Shown: positions 23,800 to 33,632, numbered from the stretch's first letter. The stretch is 43,632 bases of DNA from Rhodocyclaceae bacterium (GCA_016791205.1 JAEUNH010000086.1:1-43632); one strand, 5' to 3'. The notes: generated by a model not told the origin, from the sequence alone. Made by a program: numbers and translations.

Positions 23800-24597
23800 T
23801 CACTTGTGCTTGGAGTCGATTTCCCAGACGTTCTTCTGCACCAGCCGCTGCACCATGCCGTCGAGGGTCAGGCCGCCGGCCTCGCCGCTGGAGAAGCCCA
23901 TCACCGAGGTGGACTTGGCGCCCAGCTCCATCTTCTCTTCCGTATAGCCCTGCGCCACCTGCTCGGTGGTGTTGGCGTCGATGATCTTCCAGCGCATGCC
24001 GATGATCCACACGCCGGTGGACTGCCCGGTCTCGACCGAGCTGACCACCACATCGCCGGCCGCGCCGCCGCGGCCGCCGCCGAAGATGCCGATCAGCGCG
24101 CCGATCGGCCGACCGCTGAAGCCCTCCTGGGCCTGCGCCACCTGCTCGGCCTTGAGGATGTCGAACTTCACCACCCACTTGGTGGATTTCATCTTGCCCT
24201 TCTGCAGGAACTTGCGCGCCGCCTGCGGGTCGCCCAGGTTGTAGGCGAGCTGGAATTCCTGCAGCAGCGGGCCCAGGCTTTCCCGCTCCAGCACCTTGAA
24301 GTTGGCCTTGGACAGCTCCAGTTCGGCGAAGTCGGCGATGTTGTTGGGGCCGAACTTCTGCGCGAAGTTGGCGTTGTTGCTCTTCACTTGACCCGGGATG
24401 ACGATGAGGTGCGGCCCCGGCTTGGCGGCGTTGGCGTACTCGACCGGCTTGTACATGCCCTTGTCGGCCATCTCGTTGGCCTTCTTCGAGGTGTCGCTGC
24501 CCTGGGTCGGCGAGGGGCTCTCGAAGGTCGGTTGGGCGGCGGCGACGCCGGCCAGCAGGCAGAAGGCGAGGGGCAGCAAGCGTTGTGGTGTGGTCAT
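23800..24597 (-). CDS. Exported CsgG-family-like protein
   Basis: 265 aa. MTTPQRLLPLAFCLLAGVAAAQ is a signal peptide with no lipobox Cys. The mature protein resembles the CsgG/FlgO-like family: FAELELSKANFKVLERESLG, LQEFQLAYNLGDPQAA, VVKFDILKAEQ, IGMRWKIIDANTTEQVAQGY. Such proteins assemble in the outer membrane or assist envelope export, but here there are no curli genes nearby. The start at 24597 is preferred because GGGATCC precedes it and the signal peptide is normal; an in-frame ATG at 24612 overlaps the upstream stop as ATGA. It lies between another exported protein of similar style and the membrane kinase. Confidence 0.75.
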   Translation of the reverse strand: MTTPQRLLPLAFCLLAGVAAAQPTFESPSPTQGSDTSKKANEMADKGMYKPVEYANAAKPGPHLIVIPGQVKSNNANFAQKFGPNNIADFAELELSKANFKVLERESLGPLLQEFQLAYNLGDPQAARKFLQKGKMKSTKWVVKFDILKAEQVAQAQEGFSGRPIGALIGIFGGGRGGAAGDVVVSSVETGQSTGVWIIGMRWKIIDANTTEQVAQGYTEEKMELGAKSTSVMGFSSGEAGGLTLDGMVQRLVQKNVWEIDSKHK

Positions 24598-24608
24598 GTG
24601 GGATCCCG

Positions 24609-25265
24609 TCATTTGGCGCCGGCAGCGCGGCAGTAGTCGTTGTAGAGCTTGGCCACGACCTCGTCGGCCTGCTCGTTCACCAGGGTGAGCGCCATGCCGA
24701 GGGTGTCGGTGCCGGAATACGATTCGTCGCGGGCGGCCACGCTGGAGAGCGTCTTGCCGCCGGCCGAGACCAGGGTGAAGCCCATGTGCACGGCGACCTC
24801 GTTGATCTTCAGCACCGGATTGATGCCGGTCTGCGTCGTGATCAGGCCGCGCAGGATGAAGCTGGCGCCGAGTTTCTTCGAGGCGTTGATGGCGGCGTCG
24901 GGGTCGTTGCGGAAATGCGCCTCGAGTTCTGCCTGGGCGATCTGGGCGCGGATTTCTTCCTGGGTGTAGGTCTTCAGGCCGAGGGCGCGCAGGCGGTGGT
25001 TGATGGCCTGGAAGTGCGGGCCGTAGCGGCTCTGCGTGGTGTTGAAGCCGTTGGAGGTGCGCTCGGCGATGATCACCATGATCTTCTGGTTCTTCAGCTG
25101 CTTCTTGCAGGGGACCGAAACCAGCTGGCCGATGCGTTGGGCGCGGGCCTGGTCCTCGGCCTTGGACTTGTCCTCCTCCTCGGAGAACTTGAAGGCCTGG
25201 GCGCCGCCGGCGATCAGGGACAGGGACAGGGACAGCGCAGCCAACCGCAGTCGGGAATGGGGCAT
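24609..25265 (-). CDS. Exported protein with LpoB/CsgG-like fold, function unknown
   Basis: 218 aa. MPHSRLRLAALSLSLSLIAG plus GAQAF is a signal peptide. The mature part has an alternating strand-helix pattern like CsgG/LpoB proteins: KIMVIIAERTSNGFN, LRALGLKTYTQEEIRAQI, LGASFILRGLITTQ and VHMGFTLVSAGGKTLSS. I place it in that fold class by eye only. ATG at 25265 is chosen for the signal peptide, with GAGG 9 bases upstream; an earlier start at 25322 would add an unlikely leader. The stop touches the optional upstream start of the CsgG-like gene (ATGA), so the pair is co-expressed and may form a complex (inference). Confidence 0.65.
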   Translation of the reverse strand: MPHSRLRLAALSLSLSLIAGGAQAFKFSEEEDKSKAEDQARAQRIGQLVSVPCKKQLKNQKIMVIIAERTSNGFNTTQSRYGPHFQAINHRLRALGLKTYTQEEIRAQIAQAELEAHFRNDPDAAINASKKLGASFILRGLITTQTGINPVLKINEVAVHMGFTLVSAGGKTLSSVAARDESYSGTDTLGMALTLVNEQADEVVAKLYNDYCRAAGAK

Positions 25266-25361
25266 GGAGATGCCTCGAAATGCAAGGGGAATGATTGTGG
25301 CAAAAAACAGCCTCCCCCACAACCGCGGCGAGCGGCGGCGGGGGAGCGGAGGAAGGCGGGC

Positions 25362-25751
25362 TTACTTCTTTTCGGCGGGCTTGGCCGGCGCGGCGGCCGG
25401 CTTGGCGGCTTCGGCGGGCTTGGCCTCGGCCGGCTTGTCGGCCTTGAGGCAGCCGCTCATGAACTGCTTGCGCTCCTCGCCCTTCAGCTTCTTGTCGCCG
25501 GCATCCTTGTTGCAGGCTTTCATCCTGTCCTGCTGGGCGGACTGCTTGTCCTTCAGACAGTCGCTCATGAAGGCCTTGCGCTGGTCGCCCTTCTTGTCGG
25601 CGGCCTGTTCGTTGCAGGCTTTCATGCGCTCCTGCTGCTTGAGCTGCTTCTCGCTGGGGGCCTTCTTTTCCGCCGCCGGCGCGGCGGTCTGCGCCATGGC
25701 CAGATTGGCCGCCAGCAGGGAGGCCGCGGCGGCCAGAATCAGTTTATGCAT
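25362..25751 (-). CDS. PsiF-repeat exported protein
   Basis: 129 aa. MHKLILAAAASLLAANLAMA is a signal peptide. Two PsiF repeats follow, each with the Met-x-x-Cys-Asn and Phe-Met-x-x-Cys-Leu pattern: RMKACNEQAADKKGDQRKAF with MSDCLK, and RMKACNKDAGDKK with QFMSGCLK. The four cysteines should form disulfides in the periplasm. The tail is a Lys/Pro/Ala/Glu-rich repeat. PsiF is phosphate-starvation-inducible in E. coli; no Pho box is evident in the short upstream gap here, and the function is unknown. It lies between hprK and the exported-protein/kinase cluster on the same strand. Confidence 0.88.
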   Translation of the reverse strand: MHKLILAAAASLLAANLAMAQTAAPAAEKKAPSEKQLKQQERMKACNEQAADKKGDQRKAFMSDCLKDKQSAQQDRMKACNKDAGDKKLKGEERKQFMSGCLKADKPAEAKPAEAAKPAAAPAKPAEKK

Positions 25752-25815
25752 TGCGTGTTCTCCTCGGTCGTTGCGCGGCGGGCTGCCGCAAGGAAAACAA
25801 CGCGGGCAGGGGGGC

Positions 25816-26754
25816 TTAGTTGACCGCGTCGTCGCCGAGGGCCTGCTTGTGGCGCTCGACGAACTCCTGGGTGCTGTCGATGCCGCGCAGCAGCAGGATG
25901 GTCGAGCGCACCGCGGCTTCCAGCAGGACCGCCAGGTTGCGGCCGGCGGCCACCGGGATGTTCACCCGGCGCACCGGCACGCCGAGGATCTTCTGGGTCT
26001 CGGCGCCGAGCGGCAGCCGGTCGATTTCGGCCATCCCCTTCTGCGGGCGGACCAGGTTCACCGCCAGCTTGAGGGCCATCTTGCGCCGGCAGGCGGTCTC
26101 GCCGAAGATCGTGCGGATGTTCAGCACCCCCAGGCCGCGCACTTCCAGGAAATCCCGCAGCATGGCCGGGCAGCGCGCCTCCAGGGCGTTGGGGGCGACG
26201 CGGGCGATCTCCACCAGGTCGTCGGCCACCAGGCCGTGGCCGCGCGAGATCAGTTCGAGGGCCAATTCGCTTTTTCCCACGCCGGAATCCCCGGTGATCA
26301 GCACCCCCATGCCGAGCACGTCCATCATCACCGCGTGCAGCTCGACGGTCTCGGCCAGCTGGCGCGACAGCCAGATGCGCAGCAGGTCGATCACCACCGC
26401 GGCCGACTGCGGCGTCGAGAACAGCGCGGTATCGGCCTTCTCGCAGGCCTCCCGCACCGACGCCGGAATGGCGCAGGCGTCGGCGACGATCAGCGCCGGC
26501 GGGCGGGCGGCGATGATCTCCTCCATGTGGCGCGAGACGCGGATGGTGTGCTGCTGGGTGGCCCAGTTGATCTCCGGGGCGCCTATGACCTGGATGCGGT
26601 CGGGGTGGATCAGGTTGAGGTGGCCGACCAGGTCGGCCGGCGAGGTGTGCAGTTGGTTGACGGCGATCTGCGCGTCCAGCGTGCCGCCGACATGCAGCAG
26701 CTGCAGACGCTCGCGGTGGTAATCAAACAGCTGCGCGACGTTCGCCTGGCGCAT
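25816..26754 (-). CDS. hprK: HPr kinase/phosphorylase
   Basis: 312 aa, usual length. Walker A GDSGVGKSELALELI and the HprK signature EVRGLGVLNIRTIFGETA are intact; the N-terminal domain starts MRQANVAQLFDYHRERL as in proteobacterial HprK. It phosphorylates and dephosphorylates Ser46 of HPr. In betaproteobacteria HprK works with an incomplete PTS in regulation rather than sugar uptake. The start overlaps the end of ptsN by 32 bases, so translation is coupled. The gene that often follows, rapZ, and ptsH/ptsI are not seen; psiF comes next instead. Confidence 0.95.
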   Translation of the reverse strand: MRQANVAQLFDYHRERLQLLHVGGTLDAQIAVNQLHTSPADLVGHLNLIHPDRIQVIGAPEINWATQQHTIRVSRHMEEIIAARPPALIVADACAIPASVREACEKADTALFSTPQSAAVVIDLLRIWLSRQLAETVELHAVMMDVLGMGVLITGDSGVGKSELALELISRGHGLVADDLVEIARVAPNALEARCPAMLRDFLEVRGLGVLNIRTIFGETACRRKMALKLAVNLVRPQKGMAEIDRLPLGAETQKILGVPVRRVNIPVAAGRNLAVLLEAAVRSTILLLRGIDSTQEFVERHKQALGDDAVN

Positions 26755-27208
26755 GGGCCTGCCAGTCGGAGAACAGGGCGTGGATGGCGGCCGCGTCGGA
26801 GGCCGCCGTCAGCTGCTCGCGGAAGGCCCGGTCGGAGAACATCTGCGCCAGTTCCGAGAGGATCTGCAGGTGCTGCTCGGTGGCCTGTTCGGGCACCAGC
26901 AGCACGAACAGCAGTTGGACGGGCTTGCCGTCGGGGGCGTCGAACTGCACCGGGGCGGCCAGACGGAGGAAGGCGCCCACCGCCTCCTTGAGCCCCTTGA
27001 TGCGGCCATGGGGGATCGCCACGCCCTGGCCGAGCCCGGTCGAACCGAGCTTCTCGCGGGCGAACAGGCTGTCGAACACCGTGCTGCGGCCGATGCCCTG
27101 GTTGTTCTCGAACAGCAGGCCGGCCTGCTCGAAGACGCGCTTCTTGCTGCTGGCTTCGAGGCCGGCCTGGATGTTGCTGGGGGGGAGCAGCTTGGCGATC
27201 AGGTTCAT
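26723..27208 (-). CDS. ptsN: Nitrogen-type PTS EIIA protein
   Basis: 161 aa. The phosphorylated His67 lies in GQGVAIPHGRIKG, the EIIA-Ntr motif. The remaining fold matches: LLFVLLVPEQATEQHLQIL. It receives phosphate from NPr/HPr and regulates potassium and nitrogen-related processes. It is located upstream of hprK and downstream of hpf and rpoN, the conserved order of the rpoN cluster. A TATAAT box 87 bp upstream (27295-27300) suggests its own promoter in addition to read-through from rpoN-hpf. Confidence 0.95.
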   Translation of the reverse strand: MNLIAKLLPPSNIQAGLEASSKKRVFEQAGLLFENNQGIGRSTVFDSLFAREKLGSTGLGQGVAIPHGRIKGLKEAVGAFLRLAAPVQFDAPDGKPVQLLFVLLVPEQATEQHLQILSELAQMFSDRAFREQLTAASDAAAIHALFSDWQAHAPGERRAAV

Positions 27209-27294
27209 GAAGGTGCGGCCGCGTGAGGGTTGGTGCTGGGCAGGCTGTGCGGCGGGTGTTGGGGCGACAGGGGGCTTTCGGAGAACAGGCGCGG

Positions 27295-27300
27295 ATTATA
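27295..27300 (-). promoter_or_regulatory. Consensus -10 TATAAT before ptsN-hprK
   Basis: On the minus strand the sequence reads CCCGGTATAATCCGCG, a perfect TATAAT directly after the hpf stop and 87 bp before ptsN. No -35 hexamer at 16-18 bp is recognisable. Confidence 0.45.
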
Positions 27301-27324
27301 CCGGGAAAGCCCCCTGGGGAGGAA

Positions 27325-27645
27325 TCACTCGACGGCCTGGCGCTTGAGCGCCTCGTGGGCGTGCTCGGTCTTTTTCTCCTTGTGCTTGAGCACCTGGCGG
27401 TCCAGCTTGTCGGCCAGGGCGTCGATGCTGGCGTAGAGGTTCTCGTCCTGGGCCTCGACGAAGATGTCCTTGCCGCGCACATGCACCGTGACTTCCGCCT
27501 TCTGCCGCAGCTTCTCCACCGAGAGGATCACGTGCACCGCGGTGACATGGTCGAAGTGCCGGATCGCGCGTTCCAGCTTGGCATGGACATAGTCGCGGAT
27601 GGCCGGGGTGACTTCGAGGTGGTGTCCGGTGATGTTCAGATTCAT
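27325..27645 (-). CDS. hpf: Ribosome hibernation-promoting factor, short form
   Basis: 106 aa, the short HPF/YhbH class. MNLNITGHHLEVTPAIRDYV at the start and the RNA-binding surface HVRGKDIFVEAQDENLYASI with DALADKLDRQVLKHKEK near the end are family hallmarks. It binds the 30S subunit in stationary phase and promotes 100S ribosome dimers. It lies just downstream of rpoN, the usual place (the old rpoN-linked ORF95). Confidence 0.94.
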   Translation of the reverse strand: MNLNITGHHLEVTPAIRDYVHAKLERAIRHFDHVTAVHVILSVEKLRQKAEVTVHVRGKDIFVEAQDENLYASIDALADKLDRQVLKHKEKKTEHAHEALKRQAVE

Positions 27646-27715
27646 GATGGCTCCTTGGCGAATGAGGGCCGGGGCGTTGGCCGTCCCGGCCCGTGATGAA
27701 ACTGGTTAACGGCGG

Positions 27716-29134
27716 CTAAATCGATTTCCTCAGATTGACCGGCGGGATGTTGAGCGCCTCGCGGTACTTGGCGACGGTGCGCCGCGCCACGACGATGCCC
27801 TGCTGGCCGAGGATTTCGGCGAGCTGGGCGTCGGAGAGGGGCTTCTTGCCGTCCTCGGCGCCGACCAGCTGCTTGATCAGGGCCCGGATGGCGGTCGAGG
27901 AGGCCGCCCCGCCGGCTTCGGTGGCGACATGGCTGCCGAAGAAGTACTTCAGCTCGAAGACGCCGCGCGGCGAGGCCATGTACTTCTGGGTGGTCACCCG
28001 CGAGATGGTGGACTCGTGCAGGCCGAGCTGGTCGGCGATTTCGCGCAACGTGAGCGGCCGCATCGCCACCTCGCCGTGCTCGAAGAATTGGCGCTGGCGG
28101 TCGACGATGGCCTGGGAGACCCGCTGGATGGTCTCGAAGCGCTGCTGCACGTTCTTGATCAGCCACTTGGCTTCCTGCAGCTGGCTGGCCAGGCCCGAGC
28201 CGCGCTGGCCCTGCAGGATGTCGGCGTAGAGGCGGTTGATGCGCAGCCGCGGCATCGCCTCGGCGTTGAGGGAGGCCAGCCACTGGCCGCGCAGCTTGCG
28301 CACGACGACATCGGGAACCACGTAGCGCGTCTCGGACGGAGAATACTGGGCGCCGGGGCGGGGGTTGAGAGAACGGATCAGGCTTTGCGCCTCGCGCAGC
28401 TCGTCCTCGCTGCAGGCCACCGCCTTGCGCAAGCGCACGTAGTCGCGAGCGGCAAGCTGGTCGAGGTGGTTGCGGACGATGGCCAGCGCCAGGTCGCGGG
28501 TCTTCGACTGCGGCAGGTTGGCCAGCTGCAGCGCCAGGCACTCGGAGGCGTTGCGGGCGCCGATGCCGGGCGGGTCGAAATTCTGCAGGTGCTTCAGCGC
28601 GATCTGCAGCTCGTCGAGATCCACCTCCAGCTCCGGCGGCAGCATCTCGGCCAGTTCCTCCAGGCTTTGCGCCAGGTAGCCGTCGTCGTCGAGCGCCTCG
28701 ATCAGCAGCCGCACCAGGCTGCGATCGCGCTCGGAGAGCGGCATCATCGCCAATTGCGCGCCGAGGTGGTCGCGCAGCGAGGTGGCGGCGGCCTGGATCT
28801 CGGCATACGAGGGCTCGTCGTCGTTGCGCTCGTCGCGCGACGATGGGCCGCTCTCGCCGAGCCAGTCGGCCGGGCCGTTGTCGCCGAAATTCGGCTCCGG
28901 CAGCGCGCCCTCGGGTTGTTCGCTGGGCGCCTGCAGCGCATCGCCGGAGGCGGCATAGAGCGGGGCTTCCGGCGCCGGCTCGTCCTCGCGCTCGAGCAGC
29001 GGGTTGTCCTGCAGGAAGTTGTCGATCTCCTGGTTCAGCTCGAGCGTGGACAGCTGCAGCAGGCGGATCGACTGCTGCAGCTGCGGCGTCAGGGCGAGGT
29101 GCTGCGAGAGCTTGAGTTGTAGGGTTTGTTTCAT
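27716..29134 (-). CDS. rpoN: RNA polymerase sigma-54 factor
   Basis: 472 aa. Region I is [20 protein letters not shown] with [16 protein letters not shown], the glutamine-rich activator-responsive part. An acidic region II follows, then the core-binding domain ([20 protein letters not shown]). The HTH is [20 protein letters not shown] and the RpoN box [15 protein letters not shown] is intact near the C-terminus. It directs transcription of nitrogen, pilus, flagellar and other genes with bacterial enhancer-binding proteins. It follows lptB by 27 bp, the classical order. Confidence 0.97.
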   Translation of the reverse strand: MKQTLQLKLSQHLALTPQLQQSIRLLQLSTLELNQEIDNFLQDNPLLEREDEPAPEAPLYAASGDALQAPSEQPEGALPEPNFGDNGPADWLGESGPSSRDERNDDEPSYAEIQAAATSLRDHLGAQLAMMPLSERDRSLVRLLIEALDDDGYLAQSLEELAEMLPPELEVDLDELQIALKHLQNFDPPGIGARNASECLALQLANLPQSKTRDLALAIVRNHLDQLAARDYVRLRKAVACSEDELREAQSLIRSLNPRPGAQYSPSETRYVVPDVVVRKLRGQWLASLNAEAMPRLRINRLYADILQGQRGSGLASQLQEAKWLIKNVQQRFETIQRVSQAIVDRQRQFFEHGEVAMRPLTLREIADQLGLHESTISRVTTQKYMASPRGVFELKYFFGSHVATEAGGAASSTAIRALIKQLVGAEDGKKPLSDAQLAEILGQQGIVVARRTVAKYREALNIPPVNLRKSI

Positions 29135-29161
29135 CGACCGACGGAGCGGGTCGGCGGCGGC

Positions 29162-29880
<719 letters not shown>

Positions 29881-29884
<4 letters not shown>

Positions 29885-30315
29885 TCTTGTTGTTCCTTGA
29901 GCACCTTGCGAATGATGTCGGTTGCGAAGCCGCGTTGCTGCAGGAAGCGTGCCTGGCGGGCGTAGTCGGCGCGGTCGGCGGGCGCCGCGCCGAACTTGCG
30001 CCGCCAGACTTCGCGCGCCCGCGCCGCCTCGTCGGCGGCATCCTGCGGCAGGGCGCCGGCGATGATTTCCTCGGCGACGCCCCTGGCCTTCAGGTCGTGG
30101 CGCAGGCGGGCCGTGCCGAAGCGCGCCGCGCGCGAGAAGACCAGCGCTTCGGCGAAGCGCCGGTCGGAGAGCAAGCCGGCCCGTTCGAGCTGCTCGAGCA
30201 CGCTGTCGACCTCTTCCCGGCTTCCCTCGGGGGCCAGCTTGCGGGCCAGTTCGGCGCGGGAATGCTCGCGCCGGGCCAGCAGCCGCAGTGCCTTGCCTTT
30301 CAGCGCGTCGCTCAA
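29881..30315 (-). CDS. recX: Regulatory protein RecX
   Basis: 144 aa. It inhibits RecA by capping filaments. Three-helix repeats are visible: [55 protein letters not shown], and [18 protein letters not shown]. The start is TTG at 30315 and overlaps the recA stop (TTGA), giving the expected N-terminus [12 protein letters not shown]; no ATG fits. The rare start codon and overlap keep RecX low relative to RecA, as is usual. The stop overlaps the lptB start (ATGA). Confidence 0.92.
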
Positions 30316-31334
30316 GCCTCGGCCGCGACGGCGGCCTGCTGCTCGACCACCCCGACGGCGGCGCGCACCTTGTTCTCGATCTCGCGCGCCATCTCGGCGT
30401 GCTCCTTGAGGTACTCGCGGGCGTTGTCCTTGCCCTGGCCGATGCGCTCGCCGTTGTAGGCGTACCAGGCGCCGGACTTCTCGACCAGCTTGTGCAGCAC
30501 GCCGAGCTCGATGATCTCGCCCTCGCGCGAGATGCCCTCGCCGTAAAGGATGTCGAACTCGGCCTGGCGGAAGGGCGGCGCCACCTTGTTCTTGACCACC
30601 TTGACGCGGGTCTCGGAGCCGACCACTTCCTCGCCCTTCTTGATGCTGCCGGTGCGGCGGATGTCGAGGCGCACCGAGGCGTAGAACTTCAGGGCGTTGC
30701 CGCCGGTGGTGGTCTCCGGGTTGCCGAACATGACGCCGATCTTCATGCGGATCTGGTTGATGAAGATCACCAGGGTGTTGGTGCGCTTGATGTTGGCGGT
30801 GAGCTTGCGCAGGGCCTGGCTCATCAGGCGGGCCTGCAGGCCGGGCAGCTGGTCGCCCATCTCGCCCTCGATCTCGGCCCTCGGCGTCAGCGCCGCCACC
30901 GAGTCGATCACCACCACGTCGATGCCGCCCGAGCGCACCAGCATGTCGGCGATCTCCAGGGCCTGCTCGCCGGTGTCGGGCTGGGAGATCAGCAGGTCGG
31001 AGACGTTCACGCCGAGCTTGGCGGCGTACTGCGGGTCGAGGGCGTGTTCGGCGTCGATGAAGGCCGCCGTGCCGCCGAGCTTCTGCATCTCGGCGATGAC
31101 CTGCAGGGTCAGGGTTGTCTTGCCGGAGGATTCCGGGCCGTAGATCTCGACGACGCGGCCGCGCGGCAGGCCGCCGATGCCCAGCGCGATGTCCAGGCCG
31201 AGCGAGCCGGTCGACACCACCTGGATGTCGCGGTCCACCTCGCCGTCGCCCAGGCGCATGATCGAGCCCTTGCCGAACTGCTTTTCGATCTGGGCCAAGG
31301 CGGCCGAAAGGGCCTTGCTTTTGTTGTCGTCCAT
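30312..31334 (-). CDS. recA: Recombinase A
   Basis: 340 aa. Walker [20 protein letters not shown], Walker [13 protein letters not shown], loop L1 [16 protein letters not shown] and the loop L2 segment [20 protein letters not shown] are canonical. It forms the filament for homologous recombination and SOS induction. The ribosome site AGAGGAATT precedes ATG 31334. In the 87-bp upstream gap a TTGACA (31399-31404, minus strand) and a CATAAT (31361-31366) are seen but not at standard spacing; a LexA operator (CTGT-N8-ACAG) was not found, only a half site CTGTTGATAT near 31428. Confidence 0.98.
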   Translation of the reverse strand: MDDNKSKALSAALAQIEKQFGKGSIMRLGDGEVDRDIQVVSTGSLGLDIALGIGGLPRGRVVEIYGPESSGKTTLTLQVIAEMQKLGGTAAFIDAEHALDPQYAAKLGVNVSDLLISQPDTGEQALEIADMLVRSGGIDVVVIDSVAALTPRAEIEGEMGDQLPGLQARLMSQALRKLTANIKRTNTLVIFINQIRMKIGVMFGNPETTTGGNALKFYASVRLDIRRTGSIKKGEEVVGSETRVKVVKNKVAPPFRQAEFDILYGEGISREGEIIELGVLHKLVEKSGAWYAYNGERIGQGKDNAREYLKEHAEMAREIENKVRAAVGVVEQQAAVAAEA

Positions 31335-31421
31335 AGAATTCCTCTTCGAGTGTCGGTTGAATTATGGCACAGCTTTTGCCGCCCCGGCTGGCAAGCCATG
31401 TCAATAAAAAACAACTTTATA

Positions 31422-31937
31422 TCAACAGCTTGCAAGTATGTTAGGGCTTGCTTCGCCGAGCCGCTGGAGCAGGCCCTGCAGGGCATGGAGAACCGACAGC
31501 CGGCGCACCGTTTGGCGGTCGCCGGAGAACCGGACAGTATCGGTCGTCGGGGTCTCTCCCCGCAGCACCCAGGCGAAGCTTACGGTGCCCACTGGCTTAT
31601 CAGGTGAGCCACCCGTTGGGCCGGCAATGCCCGAAATGGCCAGGGCGACCTGGGCATGGCTGTGCCGCAACGCCCCCGTCGCCATTTCCGCCACGACGGC
31701 CTCGCTCACCGCGCCGTGCTGACGCAGGGTCTCGGCGCGGACCCCGAGCATTTCCAGCTTGGCGGCGTTGGAGTAGGTGACGAAGCCGCGCTCGAACCAT
31801 TGCGAGCTGCCGGCGGTGGCGGTGACGGCTTCGGCCACCCAGCCGCCGGTGCACGACTCGGCGCAGGCCAGCATCAGCTTGCGCGTCAGCAGGGCCTCGC
31901 CGACCAGGAAGGACAGCCGTTCCAGCCCCTCATCCAC
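31422..31937 (-). CDS. pncC: Nicotinamide-nucleotide amidohydrolase, CinA C-terminal type
   Basis: 171 aa, single CinA domain. CAESCTGGWVAEAVTATAGS is the catalytic Ser/Lys region motif, ERGFVTYSNAAKLEMLGV and LAISGIAGPTGGSPDKPVG follow. It deamidates NMN to NaMN, recycling pyridine nucleotides from DNA ligase and other NMN sources. The start is GTG at 31937, with AAGGTGA as ribosome site 6 bases before; the pgpA stop overlaps. It precedes recA, as in many proteobacteria. Confidence 0.92.
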   Translation of the reverse strand: MDEGLERLSFLVGEALLTRKLMLACAESCTGGWVAEAVTATAGSSQWFERGFVTYSNAAKLEMLGVRAETLRQHGAVSEAVVAEMATGALRHSHAQVALAISGIAGPTGGSPDKPVGTVSFAWVLRGETPTTDTVRFSGDRQTVRRLSVLHALQGLLQRLGEASPNILASC

Positions 31938-32415
31938 CGAAGATCACCTTGAAGAGGGCCAGCACCAGCAGGGCATAGCCGGCGGCGACGAGGTCGTCGA
32001 GCATCACGCCGAAGCCGGTTTTCATGTGGCCGTCGATCCAGCGCGCCGGCTGCGGCTTGACGATGTCGAAGAAGCGGAACCAGATGAAGGCGGCCAGCTG
32101 CCAGAGGAAGCCGGCCGGGGTCATCAGCAGCACCAGCCAGAAGGGCACGATCTCGTCCCAGACGATCGCGCCGTGGTCGACGACGCCGAGCGCCCGGCCG
32201 GCGCGGCCGACGGCGAAGATGCCGAGGATGAAGGCGGCCGCCAGGAACACCAGGAAGCCGGCCTCGGAGAAGTTGCGCGAGAGCAGCGGGAACAGCAGCC
32301 AGGCTGCCAGGGTGCCGGCGGTGCCGGGCGCCCAGCGCGACAGGCCGCTGCCGAAGCCGAGGGCGATGAAGTGCGCCGGATGGGCGAAGAGGAATCTCAG
32401 GCCCGGCCGGTTCAT
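31930..32415 (-). CDS. pgpA: Phosphatidylglycerophosphatase A
   Basis: 161 aa. SRWAPGTAGTLAAWLLF is the PgpA signature (G-T-x-G-T-L); VWDEIVPFWLVLLM, FRFFDIVKPQPARWIDG and GVMLDDLVAAGYALL are further conserved blocks. Three to four membrane helices place it in the inner membrane, where it dephosphorylates phosphatidylglycerophosphate. The start overlaps the thiL stop (ATGA), and its stop overlaps the pncC start region; thiL-pgpA pairing is the classical arrangement. Confidence 0.95.
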   Translation of the reverse strand: MNRPGLRFLFAHPAHFIALGFGSGLSRWAPGTAGTLAAWLLFPLLSRNFSEAGFLVFLAAAFILGIFAVGRAGRALGVVDHGAIVWDEIVPFWLVLLMTPAGFLWQLAAFIWFRFFDIVKPQPARWIDGHMKTGFGVMLDDLVAAGYALLVLALFKVIFGG

Positions 32416-33374
32416 TGGGCGAAGTGGTCGTAGCCGCGGCGGGCGACCGGCATCGGCCGGCCGGCCTCGTCCCGCAGGACGATTTCGCCGGCCATGCCGG
32501 CGCGAAGACTCCCGATGCGGGCGAGGGGCAGGCCGAGGCGCTCGGCCAGCGCCTCGATATCCGGACGGCGATCCGGCTGGGCGCAGAAGGCCAGTTCGTA
32601 GTCGTCGCCGCCGGCGAGCAGGCATTGCCGCGCCAGGCCGGCTTCGGCGCCGGTCTCGAGCGCGGCGTGCGGCAGCAGGCCGAAGCCGATGTCGGCGGCC
32701 AGCGCCGAGCGTTCCAGGATGTGGCCGATGTCGGCCAGCAGGCCGTCGGAGACGTCGATGGCCGCCGAGGCCAGGCCGCGCAGGGCGAGGCCCAATGCCA
32801 GGCGCGGTTCGGGCCGCTCCAGGGCGGCAAGGCAGGGCCCCATCGCCGTCCCGGGGAGACCGACTTTTCCCTGTCGCTGGGCCAGCCCCAGCGCAGCCAG
32901 GCCGGGGCTGCCCGAGACCCACAGGTCGTCACCCGCCTGCGCCCCGGCGCGGGTCAGCGCCTGCCCCTGCGGCACTTCGCCGAACACGGTCGGGGCGAGG
33001 TTCAGCGGCCCGCGCGTGGTATCGCCGCCGACGATGTCGACCTCGAAACGATCGGCGCAGGAAAACAAGCCGCGGGCGAAAGCGCCGAGCCAGGCTTCGT
33101 CGGCCTCGGGCAGGGCTGCCGCGACGAGCGCCCAGCGTGGCTGCGCGCCCATGGCGGCGAGGTCGGAGAGATTGACGGCCAGGGCCTTCCAGCCCAGGGC
33201 TTCGGGGTCGGTGCCGGCAAGGAAGTGCGTGCCGGCGACCAGCATGTCGGTGCTCACCACCAGATCCATGCCGGGCGACGGACGGATGATGGCGCCGTCG
33301 TCGCCCACGCCCAGCACGGTGTGCCGGACCGGGCGCTGGAAATGGCGGGCGATCAGTTCGAATTCGGAAGGCAC
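32412..33374 (-). CDS. thiL: Thiamine-monophosphate kinase
   Basis: 320 aa. VGDDGAIIRPSPGMDLVVST and DMLVAGTHFL form the Mg/ATP site, KALAVNLSDLAAMGAQPRWA is the ThiL signature, and IVGGDTTRG and SDGLLADIGHILE are conserved. It makes thiamine diphosphate from thiamine monophosphate. It lies between a small membrane protein gene and pgpA. Copy e of the 23-bp dispersed motif lies antisense in codons for GKVGLPG. Confidence 0.96.
   Translation of the reverse strand: MPSEFELIARHFQRPVRHTVLGVGDDGAIIRPSPGMDLVVSTDMLVAGTHFLAGTDPEALGWKALAVNLSDLAAMGAQPRWALVAAALPEADEAWLGAFARGLFSCADRFEVDIVGGDTTRGPLNLAPTVFGEVPQGQALTRAGAQAGDDLWVSGSPGLAALGLAQRQGKVGLPGTAMGPCLAALERPEPRLALGLALRGLASAAIDVSDGLLADIGHILERSALAADIGFGLLPHAALETGAEAGLARQCLLAGGDDYELAFCAQPDRRPDIEALAERLGLPLARIGSLRAGMAGEIVLRDEAGRPMPVARRGYDHFAQ
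32846..32868 (+). repeat. 23-bp dispersed motif, copy e
   Basis: CCGTCCCGG then GGAGACCGACTTTT, antisense in thiL. Confidence 0.85.
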
Positions 33375-33395
33375 GGTCGTCTTCCGAAGGCGCGG

Positions 33396-33632
33396 CTATT
33401 TCTTCTCGGCCCTTGGCGGAGCCGGGGCGGCGCTCGCCGGCGGCGCGGTGGGGCTGCCGGACTTGCCGACGTTGCTCATGGCGTCGCCGCGCAGTATCAC
33501 GGCGTAGGTGAGGAACACCAGGCCGCCGATGAACAGGGCCAGGACCAGGTAGATCCACCAGTCCGCGGCGTAGTGCTTGGCCTGCTTGTCTTCCGCCGTC
33601 TGAGCGTGGGGCCGCTGGGTTTTTTCGCTCAT
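33396..33632 (-). CDS. Small single-helix membrane protein, 78 aa
   Basis: [20 protein letters not shown], one membrane helix at about residues 25-47 ([20 protein letters not shown]), then a Pro/Ala/Ser-rich tail ending RAEKK. The ribosome site GAGGAGAA is excellent and the ATG overlaps the nusB stop (ATGA). I do not recognise a family. The topology is probably N-in, with the tail in the periplasm. Co-transcription with nusB and thiL is clear from the spacing. Confidence 0.75.
   Translation of the reverse strand: MSEKTQRPHAQTAEDKQAKHYAADWWIYLVLALFIGGLVFLTYAVILRGDAMSNVGKSGSPTAPPASAAPAPPRAEKK

Noticed and set aside
25816-27208. A complete sugar PTS
   Set aside because: Only hprK and ptsN are present; no membrane EII component, consistent with the regulatory PTS of betaproteobacteria.
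31399-31440. LexA operator upstream of recA
   Set aside because: Only a CTGT half site is present; no CTGT-N8-ACAG match was found.
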